This document shows, in pieces, positions 45,366-56,000 of a stretch of DNA of 64,000 nt; positions within the stretch are counted from its first letter, which is position 1, and each line of letters opens with the position of its first letter. The notes beneath the pieces were generated by a model. That model was not told where the DNA came from and ran no database searches. It was given only the letters and a program-made list of their open reading frames with translations. A program made the position numbers and the translations under genes. Origin of the DNA: Wocania_A sp965224845 (GTDB taxonomy: Bacteria; Bacteroidota; Bacteroidia; Flavobacteriales; Flavobacteriaceae); contig CBDDAJ010000026.1 in the NCBI GenBank assembly GCA_965224845.1, forward strand, positions 62,001 through 126,000, written 5' to 3'.

Positions 45366-46910
45366 ATGAAAAAAAATCTACTTATTTTAATGGCTTTTAG
45401 TATCTCTATAATGGGCTATGGGCAATCATTTAGTGCAACAGATAGTTATGGTAATCTTTTACAGTACAATGTAACATCTGCCACTACAGTTTCTGTAATG
45501 ACAGGAAGCACAATAAATAATGTAAATGTTAATGTACCTGCATCGGTTTCTAATGGTGGCACAACATATAATGTAACAGCAATTAGTGCCTTTGCACTTG
45601 GATCAAAAGGAATATCAAGTATTACTTTGCCTAATTCAATAACTAGTATTGGACAACAAGCTTTACAAGCTAACAATCTTACTGGAATTGTTTTACCAGG
45701 TAACTTAACTACTATTGGCGATTACGCCTTTCAAAATAATCAACTAACAGGCTTAACCCTGCCTGAAAATGTTACAAGTATTGGTAACGGTGCTTTTAGG
45801 ACTAACCCTATATTAACTGTAACCTCCTTGGCTACCACACCGCCAACTATAATAACAGTGAATGGCCCTAATGATACATTTCATCAAACAGGAGCAACTT
45901 ATCAATCTGGAGATCGTAGCGATGTAGATTTGTTTATTCCAGCAGGGACTACTACAGCTTATGTTACCGCTGCTGGTGCGTTATGGGCAGGGTTTAACTC
46001 GGTTACCGAAAACTTAAATGTTGGCGATACTTACGTGGATAATTATATTACTTATGAAGTTACTTCGGTAGCAAATAGCACTGTTAAAACGATAAATTAT
46101 AATACGGCAGGAGGTACAAATGTTACTATTCCTGCAACAATACCCAATGGTTTAATAACATATACTGTTACTGAAATAGGCGATAACACTTTTCAAAATA
46201 AAGGTTTAACAGGAGTATCTTTACCAAACACTCTAGTAACCATTGGTAAAAATGCGTTTTTTATTAATAATATATCTTCAGTTACTATACCTGATAGTGT
46301 TGTTACTATTGATGATATTGCCTTTGCGCAAAACCAAAATATGACAAATTTAGTATTAGGAAATAGCGTAGCAAGTATAGGTGATGCCGCTTTTCGTTTT
46401 ACTGCTTTAACAACAATTACTATACCTGCAAGTGTTACTAATATTGGGGTTGTAGCTTTTGGAGGATTGGGTGATATTATTACAGACGTTTTTTGTGAAG
46501 GTTTAGTTCCTCCTACAATAAGTACAAGTGGCGCACCTAATTCAGATACTTTTAATCTATCTCGTGCTACTATCCATTTACATATCCCGGCAGGCACAAT
46601 GGGTGCCTATGTTACAGATATGGGAGCGTTATGGACGGGTTTTAACCCGGTTAGTGAAGATGCATTATTAAGTGCTTCTGATTTTGAATTAACCAATAAT
46701 GTAAAAGTAATTACAGCTCCAGATGCTATAAAAATTTCGCATCCAGATAATATTAAATTAAAAAACTATGCTATTTACAACATTTCTGGAGCTAAAATAA
46801 GTACAGGCGCAGAAAATGAAGTTAATACATCAACGTTTTCTAGCGGAATTTACATTTTGAAGCTCCATTTTGATAAAGGAACAGCTACTAAAAAAGTTGC
46901 TATTAATTAA
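45366..46910 (+). CDS. BspA-like leucine-rich repeat protein with T9SS sorting domain
   Basis: 514 residues. Signal peptide MKKNLLILMAFSISIMGYGQ. Two groups of BspA-type repeats of the form ITLPNSITSIGQQAL and TIGDYAFQNNQLTGLTL (about residues 60-150 and 265-370), each followed by a strand block with DLFIPAGTTTAYVTAAGALW. The last 75 residues are a T9SS type A sorting domain: YAIYNISGAKISTG to GIYILKLHFDKGTATKKVAIN. It is exported and attached to the surface; adhesion is a reasonable guess. A terminator lies beyond its end. Confidence 0.87.
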   Translation: MKKNLLILMAFSISIMGYGQSFSATDSYGNLLQYNVTSATTVSVMTGSTINNVNVNVPASVSNGGTTYNVTAISAFALGSKGISSITLPNSITSIGQQALQANNLTGIVLPGNLTTIGDYAFQNNQLTGLTLPENVTSIGNGAFRTNPILTVTSLATTPPTIITVNGPNDTFHQTGATYQSGDRSDVDLFIPAGTTTAYVTAAGALWAGFNSVTENLNVGDTYVDNYITYEVTSVANSTVKTINYNTAGGTNVTIPATIPNGLITYTVTEIGDNTFQNKGLTGVSLPNTLVTIGKNAFFINNISSVTIPDSVVTIDDIAFAQNQNMTNLVLGNSVASIGDAAFRFTALTTITIPASVTNIGVVAFGGLGDIITDVFCEGLVPPTISTSGAPNSDTFNLSRATIHLHIPAGTMGAYVTDMGALWTGFNPVSEDALLSASDFELTNNVKVITAPDAIKISHPDNIKLKNYAIYNISGAKISTGAENEVNTSTFSSGIYILKLHFDKGTATKKVAIN

Positions 46911-47054
46911 GCAATATTGCTGTTTGTTATGCGTGATTTATTAGAAAAATATAGATTAGAATTGTTTTTAGCCTTTTTTTACGCATTAATTTTTTGCTTT
47001 GTACTTTTTTAATGTCTGTATATAAGCCGTAATTTAAAACTAGATTTACCTATG

Positions 47055-47100
47055 CTAGCTACAAGTATTTTACTAAACTATTTGTAGCTAGTTTTTGTTT
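47055..47100 (+). terminator. Intrinsic terminator after the BspA-like gene
   Basis: Perfect ten-base stem CTAGCTACAA (47055-47064) with TTGTAGCTAG (47082-47091), 17-base loop, followed by a T-rich tract. It ends transcription before the sensor kinase gene that begins 59 bases later. Confidence 0.8.
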
Positions 47101-47158
47101 TATTAGCTGTTGTTAAAAAATATATTGTTAATTAGCTTAAAGTTTCACTTTTTAAAAC

Positions 47159-49333
47159 ATGAAGACCAATAAACATATAGCTTTTTTAGTATTGCTTTTC
47201 TTTTTTTCAACTATTGCGCTATCTCAAAATAAAGAAATAGATAGTCTTAAATTGGTATTACAAAATTATAAGAAAAAAGACACAATACGGGTTAGCCTTT
47301 TAAACAATTTAGCATATGCTTTATGGAAAACAGATACTACAAAGGCTGAGGTATATTTAAAGGAATCTGCTAAAATTTTAGACATACTGAGTTTTCCTAA
47401 AGGAAAAGCTAAAAACATACTTTTGAATGGAATAATTCACGCTTCAAAAACAAAATATGAGGAAGGCTTTTCGTTATATGAAGAATCACTTAAGCTAAAT
47501 AAATCTATTGGCTTTGATAAAGGCATATCGGAATGTTATAAAGAAATGGGGCACTTATACTATAAAAGAAACAATCAAGAAAAGGCTCTGTTTTATTACC
47601 AAAAAGCTTTGCCTGTAAGTAAAAGGCTCAATGACAATGAAGAGGTTTTTGCTTTATTAAATGACATCGGATGGTCCTATATTTTGATAGGGAATTACAA
47701 TAAAGCTGAAGAAGTATACAACGAAGCATTACTTAAAGGTAAAGGCACAAAAAACAAAACATTACTATCTGGAGCATATAGTGATTTAGGAACTATTTAC
47801 TCTTTTCAGGGGCTTTATAAAAAAGCCTTAGACTACTATGGCAAATCTTTAGATATAGCAAAAAAAAATAAAGACAGTATAGCAATAGGCAACGCTTTTG
47901 GTAATATAGGCCCTATTTACTCAGAGCTGAATAATTATGATAAGGCAATAGATTGTTTTAAAGAGTCAATAAATTTTTTACAAGACTATTATAAAAACGC
48001 CACTGCCAGTAACTATAATAATATAGGGCTAGCTTACACGGCCAAAAAGGAGTATGAGAATGCCCGTCAATACCTTAATAAGTCAAAAAGAATATACCAA
48101 GAAGTTGATGACAAAGGAGGCGAGGCCACAGCGCTAGTCAATATTGCAGATGTACACTTGGCTCTTAAGACGTATGATTCTGCATACAAGCATTTTGAAT
48201 TGGCGAAAAGTCTAGGTTTAGAAATTAATCACCAACGAACGGTATGTTATGCGCATTTGGGGCTGGCGAGAACTCATATAAGTAAACATAAATACAATAG
48301 TGCTTTGTCTCATTTGCTTAAAGGCAGAATGATTGCTGATAGCCTAAAGCTCTTAAATTTTCAAAGAGATGCTAACGAGTTACTGTCAGAAATATACGGT
48401 AAAACAGGTGATTATAAACAAGCATTTAAAAGTCATCAGCAGTACAAAATATTAAACGATAGCCTTTTCAATAAGAAAAACATAGAAAAACTGGCTCAGT
48501 TAGAAATACAATATAAATACAAACAAGCCTTAGATTCTGCTAGTATAAAGGAGTTACAACTAACAAAAAGAATAACAACAACGAGTATGGATTTAGAAAA
48601 AACCAAACGCAACTATTTGTGGGCTGTGATTGGTGTTCTTTTAGTTTCCATGCTATTAGGGACTGTGATTTTTTATCAAAAATTAAATCATGCCAAAGCT
48701 AAAACCCAAAATGCAGTTATAGAACAAAAATTATTGCGTTCTCAAATGACACCGCATTTTTTGTTTAATTCATTATCTGTACTGCAAGGTATGGTGCTAA
48801 ATAAAGAGTATAATAAGTCGGTTAATTATTTGTCAAAATTCTCAAAATTATTGCGGATTACTTTAGAAAATTCTAGAGACAAAACGGTTTTATTGGAACA
48901 AGAATTAAAAGCAATTCAAAATTATTTAACCCTTCAGAATTTAGAAAACAACGCTTATCAATCTACAGTTTTAGTAGAAGATACTATTGATGCGTCTTTA
49001 TTTGAAGTACCTCCAATGCTTATTCAGCCCTTTGTAGAAAATGCTATAGAGCATGCATTTATAAATCAAAAGGACAATAAAAAAATTGATATTCGTTTAG
49101 CTTATTTAGATAAAAAATTAATTTGTACGATTACGGATAATGGGATAGGTTATAAATCTCAAATGTCTAATAATAATAGGCATAAAAAATCATTATCAAC
49201 AGCAATAACATCAGAGCGCTTAAAAATATTATCAAAAGATTTTAAAATGGAAGGTTCGGTTACTATTGAGGATAGGAAACAATTTAATGAACAGGGAACC
49301 TTAGTTACTTTAATAATTCCTTATAAGATGTAA
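47159..49333 (+). CDS. TPR sensor histidine kinase (LytS/YpdA type), first of two
   Basis: 724 residues. Signal peptide (ending IALSQ), then about nine TPRs (residues 60-430, such as ALFYYQKALPVSKRLND), a coiled stretch, one membrane helix (AVIGVLLVSMLLGTVIFY, about residues 484-501) and the His_kinase domain with phospho-acceptor His533 in QMTPHFLFNSL. ATP lid motifs follow: PPMLIQPFVENAIEHAF and ITDNGIGY. The periplasmic TPRs likely bind a partner or peptide. It passes phosphate to the LytTR regulator downstream. Followed nine bases later by a paralogue with a nearly identical kinase half. Confidence 0.9.
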   Translation: MKTNKHIAFLVLLFFFSTIALSQNKEIDSLKLVLQNYKKKDTIRVSLLNNLAYALWKTDTTKAEVYLKESAKILDILSFPKGKAKNILLNGIIHASKTKYEEGFSLYEESLKLNKSIGFDKGISECYKEMGHLYYKRNNQEKALFYYQKALPVSKRLNDNEEVFALLNDIGWSYILIGNYNKAEEVYNEALLKGKGTKNKTLLSGAYSDLGTIYSFQGLYKKALDYYGKSLDIAKKNKDSIAIGNAFGNIGPIYSELNNYDKAIDCFKESINFLQDYYKNATASNYNNIGLAYTAKKEYENARQYLNKSKRIYQEVDDKGGEATALVNIADVHLALKTYDSAYKHFELAKSLGLEINHQRTVCYAHLGLARTHISKHKYNSALSHLLKGRMIADSLKLLNFQRDANELLSEIYGKTGDYKQAFKSHQQYKILNDSLFNKKNIEKLAQLEIQYKYKQALDSASIKELQLTKRITTTSMDLEKTKRNYLWAVIGVLLVSMLLGTVIFYQKLNHAKAKTQNAVIEQKLLRSQMTPHFLFNSLSVLQGMVLNKEYNKSVNYLSKFSKLLRITLENSRDKTVLLEQELKAIQNYLTLQNLENNAYQSTVLVEDTIDASLFEVPPMLIQPFVENAIEHAFINQKDNKKIDIRLAYLDKKLICTITDNGIGYKSQMSNNNRHKKSLSTAITSERLKILSKDFKMEGSVTIEDRKQFNEQGTLVTLIIPYKM

Positions 49334-49341
49334 CCCAAATA

Positions 49342-51564
49342 ATGAAAATGTCTATAGAAAATATTACTGATAAGGTGAATAAAAAAGCAAAAATAATGAC
49401 TGCTCTTTTAATGTTTTTCTTATGCTTAACTACAACTGTTTTGGCACAAAGTACAAAAATAGACAGTCTAATAATTGAATTACAAAATCATAAGGAGAAA
49501 GATACTATAAAAGTAAACTTGTTGTATGATTTAGGGCATTATTACCGTAATAAAGATTTTGATAAAGCATTAATGTATTTAGATAAATCAATAATATTAT
49601 CAGACGCTTTAAGGTTTACTTTAGGTAAAGCTAGAGGTTTATATGAAAAAGGAATAGCCTATGCGATAAAATCAAATTATACACAAGGATTGCAATATTA
49701 CACTGAGGCAATTGACCTATATGCAAGTATTAATTTCAAGAAAGGACAAGCAGAATGTTATAAAGCAATAGGTCGTTTTTTTTATAAAAGTGGAGATCAA
49801 AAAAAAGGGATAGAATATTATAAGAAATCATTAAATATATATGAAGATATTAATAATACAGATAAGGTATTTATTCTCTTAATGAACATTGGATGGTCAT
49901 ATATTTTAATGGGTGATTATGATGTGGCACTTACGTTTTATGAAAAAGCACTAACTGTTAATGAAAAAGCAAACAATGAAGAGTTGCTTACTTATTGTCT
50001 TACTGATATAGGTATTATATATACGCATAAAGGAAACTATTTTCTAGCATTAGAATATTTTAACAAAGCGATAATTATAGGTGAAAAAATTAAAAACATC
50101 AGACTTGTAGCTAATACATTAGGCAATATGGCGCCTGTTTATAGTCAATTACAAAAATATGATAAGGCTATAGAATGTTTTAAAGAAAGTATAGAAATAT
50201 TTAAGGATAGTAATAAAGAAGCCGTTGCGAGCAACTTAAATAATATAGGTTTGGTGTACAAGAGTAAAAAGGATTATGCACAAGCTCAAAAATTTATTGA
50301 GGATGGATTAAAAATATATATAGAGATTAACAACAAATCTGGTGAATCTTTCTCTCTTAACAATATTGGGGATATTCATTTAGAACAAAAAAAGTATAAA
50401 ACGGCATATGCATTCTATAAAAAAGCAACAAAAATCAATTTAGAGGTTGGGAGCAAATTAGGACTGTGTCATTCCTATTTAGGAATAGCTAGGGTCTTTG
50501 TGATTGAAAAAGAATATGATAATGCTTTAAGTTATGCTTTAAAAAGCCAGCAAATATCAAATAAACTTCAATTAATAGATTACCAACGTGATGTATCAGA
50601 ATTGCTTGTAGAGATTTATAAGAATACTAATAATTATAAAAAAGCATTTCAAAGTCATCAACAATTTAAAATATTAAGCGATAGTCTTTTTAATAAAAAA
50701 AATATAGAGAAAATTGCTCAATTAGAATATGAACACAAGTATAAGCAAGCCTTAGATTCAGCTAGTATAAAGGAGCTACAACTAACAAAGGCAATAACGA
50801 CAACGAGTATGGATTTAGAACAAACCCAGCGTAAATATTTATGGGCTGTTATTGGTGTTCTTTTAGTTTCCATGCTATTGGGGTCTGTGATTTTTTATCA
50901 AAAATTAAATCATGCAAAGGCTAAAACCCAAAATGCAGTTATAGAACAAAAGTTATTGCGTTCTCAAATGACACCGCATTTTTTGTTTAATTCATTGTCT
51001 GTACTGCAAGGTATGGTGCTAAATAAAGAGTATAATAAGTCGGTTAATTATCTGTCAAAATTCTCAAAATTATTGCGGATTACTTTAGAAAATTCTAGAG
51101 ATAAAACGGTTTTATTGGAACAAGAATTAAAAGCAATTCAAAATTATTTAACCCTTCAGAATTTAGAAAACAACGCTTATCAATCTACAGTTTTAGTAGA
51201 AGATACTATAGATGTGTCTTTATTTGAAGTACCTCCAATGCTTATTCAGCCCTTTGTAGAAAATGCTATAGAGCATGCATTTATTAATCAAAAGGACAAT
51301 AAAAAAATTGATATTCGTTTAGCTTATTTAGATAAAAAATTAATTTGTACGATTACGGATAATGGGATAGGTTATAAATCTCAAATGTCTAATAATAATG
51401 GGTATAAAAAATCATTATCAACAGCAATAACATCAGAGCGCTTAAAAATATTATCAAAAGATTTTAAAATGGAAGGTTCGGTTACTATTGAAGACAGGCA
51501 AAAATATAACGAGCAAGGTACTGTTGTTACCTTAGTTATTCCACATAAAATACTTGTAGCTTAA
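49342..51564 (+). CDS. TPR sensor histidine kinase (LytS/YpdA type), second of two
   Basis: 740 residues; a start at 49396 would give a cleaner signal peptide (MTALLMFFLCLTTTVLAQ) and is a fair alternative. Same layout as the gene before: TPRs (about residues 70-455), membrane helix, kinase domain with His546 in QMTPHFLFNSL. From the membrane helix to the end the two proteins differ by only a few residues, and the DNA there is nearly identical, whereas the TPR halves are clearly diverged. This suggests gene conversion or recent duplication with selection for different inputs. Signals to the LytTR regulator that follows after 119 bases. Confidence 0.9.
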   Translation: MKMSIENITDKVNKKAKIMTALLMFFLCLTTTVLAQSTKIDSLIIELQNHKEKDTIKVNLLYDLGHYYRNKDFDKALMYLDKSIILSDALRFTLGKARGLYEKGIAYAIKSNYTQGLQYYTEAIDLYASINFKKGQAECYKAIGRFFYKSGDQKKGIEYYKKSLNIYEDINNTDKVFILLMNIGWSYILMGDYDVALTFYEKALTVNEKANNEELLTYCLTDIGIIYTHKGNYFLALEYFNKAIIIGEKIKNIRLVANTLGNMAPVYSQLQKYDKAIECFKESIEIFKDSNKEAVASNLNNIGLVYKSKKDYAQAQKFIEDGLKIYIEINNKSGESFSLNNIGDIHLEQKKYKTAYAFYKKATKINLEVGSKLGLCHSYLGIARVFVIEKEYDNALSYALKSQQISNKLQLIDYQRDVSELLVEIYKNTNNYKKAFQSHQQFKILSDSLFNKKNIEKIAQLEYEHKYKQALDSASIKELQLTKAITTTSMDLEQTQRKYLWAVIGVLLVSMLLGSVIFYQKLNHAKAKTQNAVIEQKLLRSQMTPHFLFNSLSVLQGMVLNKEYNKSVNYLSKFSKLLRITLENSRDKTVLLEQELKAIQNYLTLQNLENNAYQSTVLVEDTIDVSLFEVPPMLIQPFVENAIEHAFINQKDNKKIDIRLAYLDKKLICTITDNGIGYKSQMSNNNGYKKSLSTAITSERLKILSKDFKMEGSVTIEDRQKYNEQGTVVTLVIPHKILVA

Positions 51565-51683
51565 TGAAACGAACTTGAATTTTCATTATTTCAAGTTCAC
51601 GCGGGAAATGATTAAAATTTATGTGAGTTCCTGAATGTATTCGGTTTTTTTGAACAATTCATAAATCAAAAAAAATTAAACAG

Positions 51684-52421
51684 ATGAAAACATTACTAGT
51701 AGAAGATAAAGCCTATATTAGAAAAGGACTACTTAATATATTAAAAACCATAGATGTAGAGGTAGAAGTAGTTGGAGAATGTGTATCGGTAAAAGATGCC
51801 GTAGTTGTGGCTAATGCCTGCAAGCCAGAGCTCATTTTTTTAGATATAAATCTTACTGATGGTAATGCTTTTGAGTTTTTAGAACAAACAGAGCACTTAC
51901 AGTTTAAAGTCATTTTCATTACGGCTTATGAAGAGTATGCCTTAAAAGCCTTAAAAAGCGGAGCGGTAGATTACATTTTAAAACCAGTGGATGTAGAAGA
52001 GCTAAAAACAGCTTTAGACAAAGTGAAACATTTACCTTTAGCGGAACAAAAACAGCAAATTAAAACGGTAAAAGAAATTTGGAATAATGACGATTCTAAA
52101 TTAATAATATCGCTTCACGATAGCTTTCAGGTTATAGATTTAAATGAATTACTTTATTGCGAATCGGATAAAGGGTATACTACATTTTACTGTAATGATG
52201 GAAGAAAACATGTCGCATCTAAAACTATAAAAGAGTTTGAAGAACAACTCGTTGCATTAAATTTTATTCGTCCGCATCAATCTTATATAGTAAACTTAAA
52301 GTTTATAGATAAGTACGAGAAATCGGGTACTATTTACCTTAAAAACGGTAAAAAAATTCCAGTGTCCTCAAGAAAGAAAGACCATTTTGTAACCTCATTT
52401 TTAAATTGGTACAAAAGCTAA
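51684..52421 (+). CDS. LytTR-family response regulator
   Basis: 245 residues. Receiver domain (residues 1-118) with phospho-acceptor Asp54 in ELIFLDINLTDGN, Lys in ILKPVDVEEL and the MKTLLVEDKA start; LytTR DNA-binding domain (residues 140-245) with NELLYCESDKGYTTFY and FIRPHQSYIVNLKFI. It controls genes as a dimer on direct repeats. Two kinases and one regulator lie together, so two inputs may meet at this protein. Confidence 0.93.
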   Translation: MKTLLVEDKAYIRKGLLNILKTIDVEVEVVGECVSVKDAVVVANACKPELIFLDINLTDGNAFEFLEQTEHLQFKVIFITAYEEYALKALKSGAVDYILKPVDVEELKTALDKVKHLPLAEQKQQIKTVKEIWNNDDSKLIISLHDSFQVIDLNELLYCESDKGYTTFYCNDGRKHVASKTIKEFEEQLVALNFIRPHQSYIVNLKFIDKYEKSGTIYLKNGKKIPVSSRKKDHFVTSFLNWYKS

Positions 52422-52505
52422 ACTCACGCTAAGCGATACTTATTGGTATGAGTACAGTAATCACAGCATGAAACTATTTTGTTTTGAAAAGTAAAGCGTT
52501 ATAAT

Positions 52506-52528
52506 ATCATTTTTTGAAAAAAAATGAT
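52506..52528 (+). terminator. A/T-rich hairpin after the response regulator
   Basis: ATCATTTTTT (52506-52515) pairs with AAAAAATGAT (52519-52528), 85 bases after the regulator stop. All A-T in the stem middle, so termination strength is doubtful. The rest of the 231-base spacer shows only repeats of AGCGTTATA. Confidence 0.35.
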
Positions 52529-52639
52529 TTCCAGAAAAGCTAAGAATACCAGCGTTATATAAAGCAATGAGAGGAAGAATATAAGAGCGGTTGATGTATG
52601 TGCCCTTCTATTTGCACAACCATTGCATTAAATAATTTT

Positions 52640-52647
52640 TATCTTTG
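52640..52647 (+). promoter_or_regulatory. Candidate -7 promoter element (TATCTTTG) of the metal-efflux operon
   Basis: Exact TAnnTTTG. It ends five bases before the GTG start of the DUF6660 gene, so the transcript would start at or beside the start codon. TTTG at 52611-52614 is 25 bases upstream, longer than the usual -33 spacing. Confidence 0.55.
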
Positions 52648-52652
52648 TATCA

Positions 52653-52964
52653 GTGAAATTTACAACAATCATATTATCGTTAATGATGCTGTTTCTATCG
52701 GTACAGCCATGTTCTGATGGTCAAAATTATGAAGATCAAAATCCCGAAGAAATAAGTGTTAATCACAACCATCGGGAAGATCGTGACGATACTTGTCCGG
52801 TAACCTGCGTTTGTAACTGTTGTGGGATATCAATTACCTATATGCCTTTGGCGGTTTTTAATCTTACCGTGGATTCAAAAATTTCTACAGAAATAACGGC
52901 CTCATATCAATATAGTTATAGATTTGATTTTCATTTCAATATTTGGCAACCGCCACAAGTTTAA
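52653..52964 (+). CDS. DUF6660 family Cys/His-rich exported protein
   Basis: 103 residues, GTG start. Signal peptide MKFTTIILSLMMLFLSVQP is followed by CSDG, a family hallmark, and a metal-binding-looking stretch HNHREDRDDTCPVTCVCNCC (six Cys plus two His within residues 37-66). Found ahead of CusA genes in Flavobacteria; probably a small periplasmic or membrane metal-binding partner of the pump (inference). It lies 92 bases before the CusA-TolC gene. The -7 element is so close that the mRNA may be leaderless. Confidence 0.75.
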   Translation: MKFTTIILSLMMLFLSVQPCSDGQNYEDQNPEEISVNHNHREDRDDTCPVTCVCNCCGISITYMPLAVFNLTVDSKISTEITASYQYSYRFDFHFNIWQPPQV

Positions 52965-53056
52965 TTCAGTTTTTATGGGATAGCTATATCCCTTTTTAAT
53001 GTTTTCGCTTTTGCGTAAACACTTACATGTTTTTTAACTGAATTAATACATTTTCT

Positions 53057-56000
53057 ATGATTAATAAAATCATTGATTTTTCAATCAATAATAAATTCAT
53101 TATTGGTTTGCTTACGCTTACCATTATTGGAGCAGGAATTTGGAGCATAACCAAAGTACCTATAGATGCTGTTCCAGACATTACCAATAACCAGGTACAA
53201 GTCATTACACAATCTCCAAATTTAGGGACAGAAGATATAGAACAAATAATTACCTACCCTATAGAGGTAGCTATGAGTAATCTGCCTAATGTTGAAGAAA
53301 TTCGCTCAATCTCACGTTTTGGTTTATCGGTAGTTACTATTGTTTTTAATGATGATATGGGAACTTATTTGCCTCGTCAATTAGTAGCAGAGAAACTAAA
53401 CGAAGTAAAGGAACAAATTCCGGAAGGGTTTGGAGAACCCGCAATGGGGCCTATTTCTACAGGGTTAGGAGAAATATATCAATATACGCTAAAAGTAAAA
53501 CCAGAATACAGAAATAAATACTCGATATCCGATTTGCGTACTATGCAAGATTGGATTGTGCAACGTCAAATGGCCATGGTGGATGGTGTTGTGGAAGTCA
53601 ACGCTATAGGTGGGAAAATAAAACAGTATGAGGTTGCGGTAGATCCTAATGATCTAAAAGCAATAGGGCTAACTATTTCAGAGGTGTTTGAAGCTCTTGA
53701 AGCAAACAATGAAAATACTGGAGGCGCATATATCGAAAAAAACCATCAGGCTAATTTTATTCGAGGTGAAGGTTTGGTACGTAGCTTGGGGGATATCAAA
53801 AAAATTACAGTTAAAACCGTTAATAATATCCCTATAACGATAGGAGATATTGCTACGGTACAATATGGTGCTGCCATTCGTTATGGGGCGTTGACGCAAG
53901 ATGGCGAAGGTGAGGTTGTTGGTGGTTTGGTAATGATGCTTAAAGGCGCTAATTCCAATGAGGTTATCGACAATGTAAAAGAAAGAATGAAGCAAATTCA
54001 AAAGTCGTTACCCGAAGGCGTTATCATAGAACCGCTTTTAGACAGAAGCAAATTGATAGGAGAAACAACCGCTACCGTATCTGTAAACCTCATTGAAGGT
54101 GCACTAATAGTAATATTTGTGCTTATCTTTTTATTGGGGAATTGGCGTGGTGGTTTAATTGTTGCTTCAACGATTCCATTATCCTTATTATTTGCTTTTA
54201 TCTTAATGAATGTTTTTGATGTCTGGGCTAACTTAATGAGTTTGGGAGCCATCGACTTCGGGATTATTGTGGATGGTGCCGTTATAATAGTTGAAACTAC
54301 GGTGTTCTTAATCGCATCGCAAGTGCTTAAAAAGAAAAAATTGTCTTCAAAAGAACGCGACAATATAGCTTTATCTGCTTCAAAAAAAATGATGAATGCA
54401 GCATTCTTTGGTCAGCTTATTATCTTAATCGTGTTTCTGCCAATTCTTGCGTTGCAGGGTATTGAAGGGAAGATGTTTAAGCCAATGGCCTTAACCTTTA
54501 TTTTTGCTATGATGGGAGCTATGGTGCTTTGCCTTACTTATGTTCCTATGATGTCTGCCTTGATTTTAAGAGTTCCTAAATCTGATAAAAAATCGTATGG
54601 CGATAAATTTGTGCATTGGGTAGAGCACAAATACCAGCCACTATTGGAAGGTGCTATGCGAAAAGGGAAACTTGTTGTAGGGGTCGCTATTGGGTTATTT
54701 GCATTTGTGGTTTTTATGTTTACCAGAATGGGAGGTGAATTTATACCACAACTCGATGAAGGCGATATTGCATTCCATGCTATTTTAAAACCAGGAAGCT
54801 CACTTACCGAAACTATTGAAACAACCACCAAAATAGAGCAAATTGTTAGGTCAAAGTTTCCAGAGGTTGAAAAAGTTGTAAGTCGTATTGGTGTTGCTGA
54901 AATACCAACCGATCCTATGCCAATGGATCTGGCTGATGTGTTTGTAATTCTTAAGCCCAGAAGCGAATGGACAACGGTGTCTTCAAAAGATGAACTTATT
55001 GAAAAGATGAAGGAAGCCGTTGAAATTATTCCGGGGGTTAACTACGAGTTTACCCAACCTATTGAAATGCGTTTTAATGAATTACTGGAAGGCGTTCGAG
55101 AAGATATCGCTATAAAACTCTATGGCGAAGATATTAATGTGCTTTCACAAAAAGCTCAAGAGATATCAAAAATTATAGCAGGTACAGCAGGGATAGGCGA
55201 TATGAGAGCCGAGGCAACAACAGGATTGCCACAGATGACTATAGCTTATAATAGAGATAAGTTAGCGCAATACGGACTGCAAATTAACAATCTAAATAAA
55301 ATGGTGCAATCGGCTTTTGCTGGTGGTACGGCAGGTGTGATTTTTGAAGGCGAAAAGCGCTTTGATTTAGTAGTGCGTTTACAGGCCCAAAGCCGAAAGG
55401 ATATAACAGATATTCAAAACCTGTTCATCAATTTACCGTCCGGCACTCAAATACCATTACGGGAAGTTGCTCATATATCGTATAAATCGGGGCCAATGCA
55501 GATAAGTAGGGATAATACCAATAGAAGGACCTATGTGGGGATCAATGTAAGAGGAAGAGATGTAAAATCATTGGTAACAGAAATTAAATCAAAATTAGAT
55601 GCAGAACTTCAATTGCCATCAGGATATTTTATTCGCTATGGCGGTGCATTCGAAAACCTGGAACGCGCCAGTAGTCGTTTAAAAACTGTGGTGCCTATTG
55701 CATTACTTCTCATCTTCGTATTAATATATTTTGCTCTAAAATCCTTACCACAAACCTTAATGATTTACATTGCTATTCCAATGGCCACCATTGGCGGTGT
55801 TGTTGCTTTATGGCTAAGAGATATGCCGTTTAGTATATCGGCCGGTGTAGGGTTTATTGTGTTGTTTGGGGTTGCTGTTTTAAATGGGCTGGTAATGATT
55901 AGCGGTCTTAACGAATTAAAAGATAAAGGGGTAACCCATTTAAAAGACAGGATTGTAGAAGGTACTAAACGCAGAATCAGGCCTATTATGCTTACAGCCT

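Noticed and set aside
52506..52528. Strong terminator after the LytTR gene
   Set aside because: Nearly all A-T pairs, so kept only as a weak candidate.
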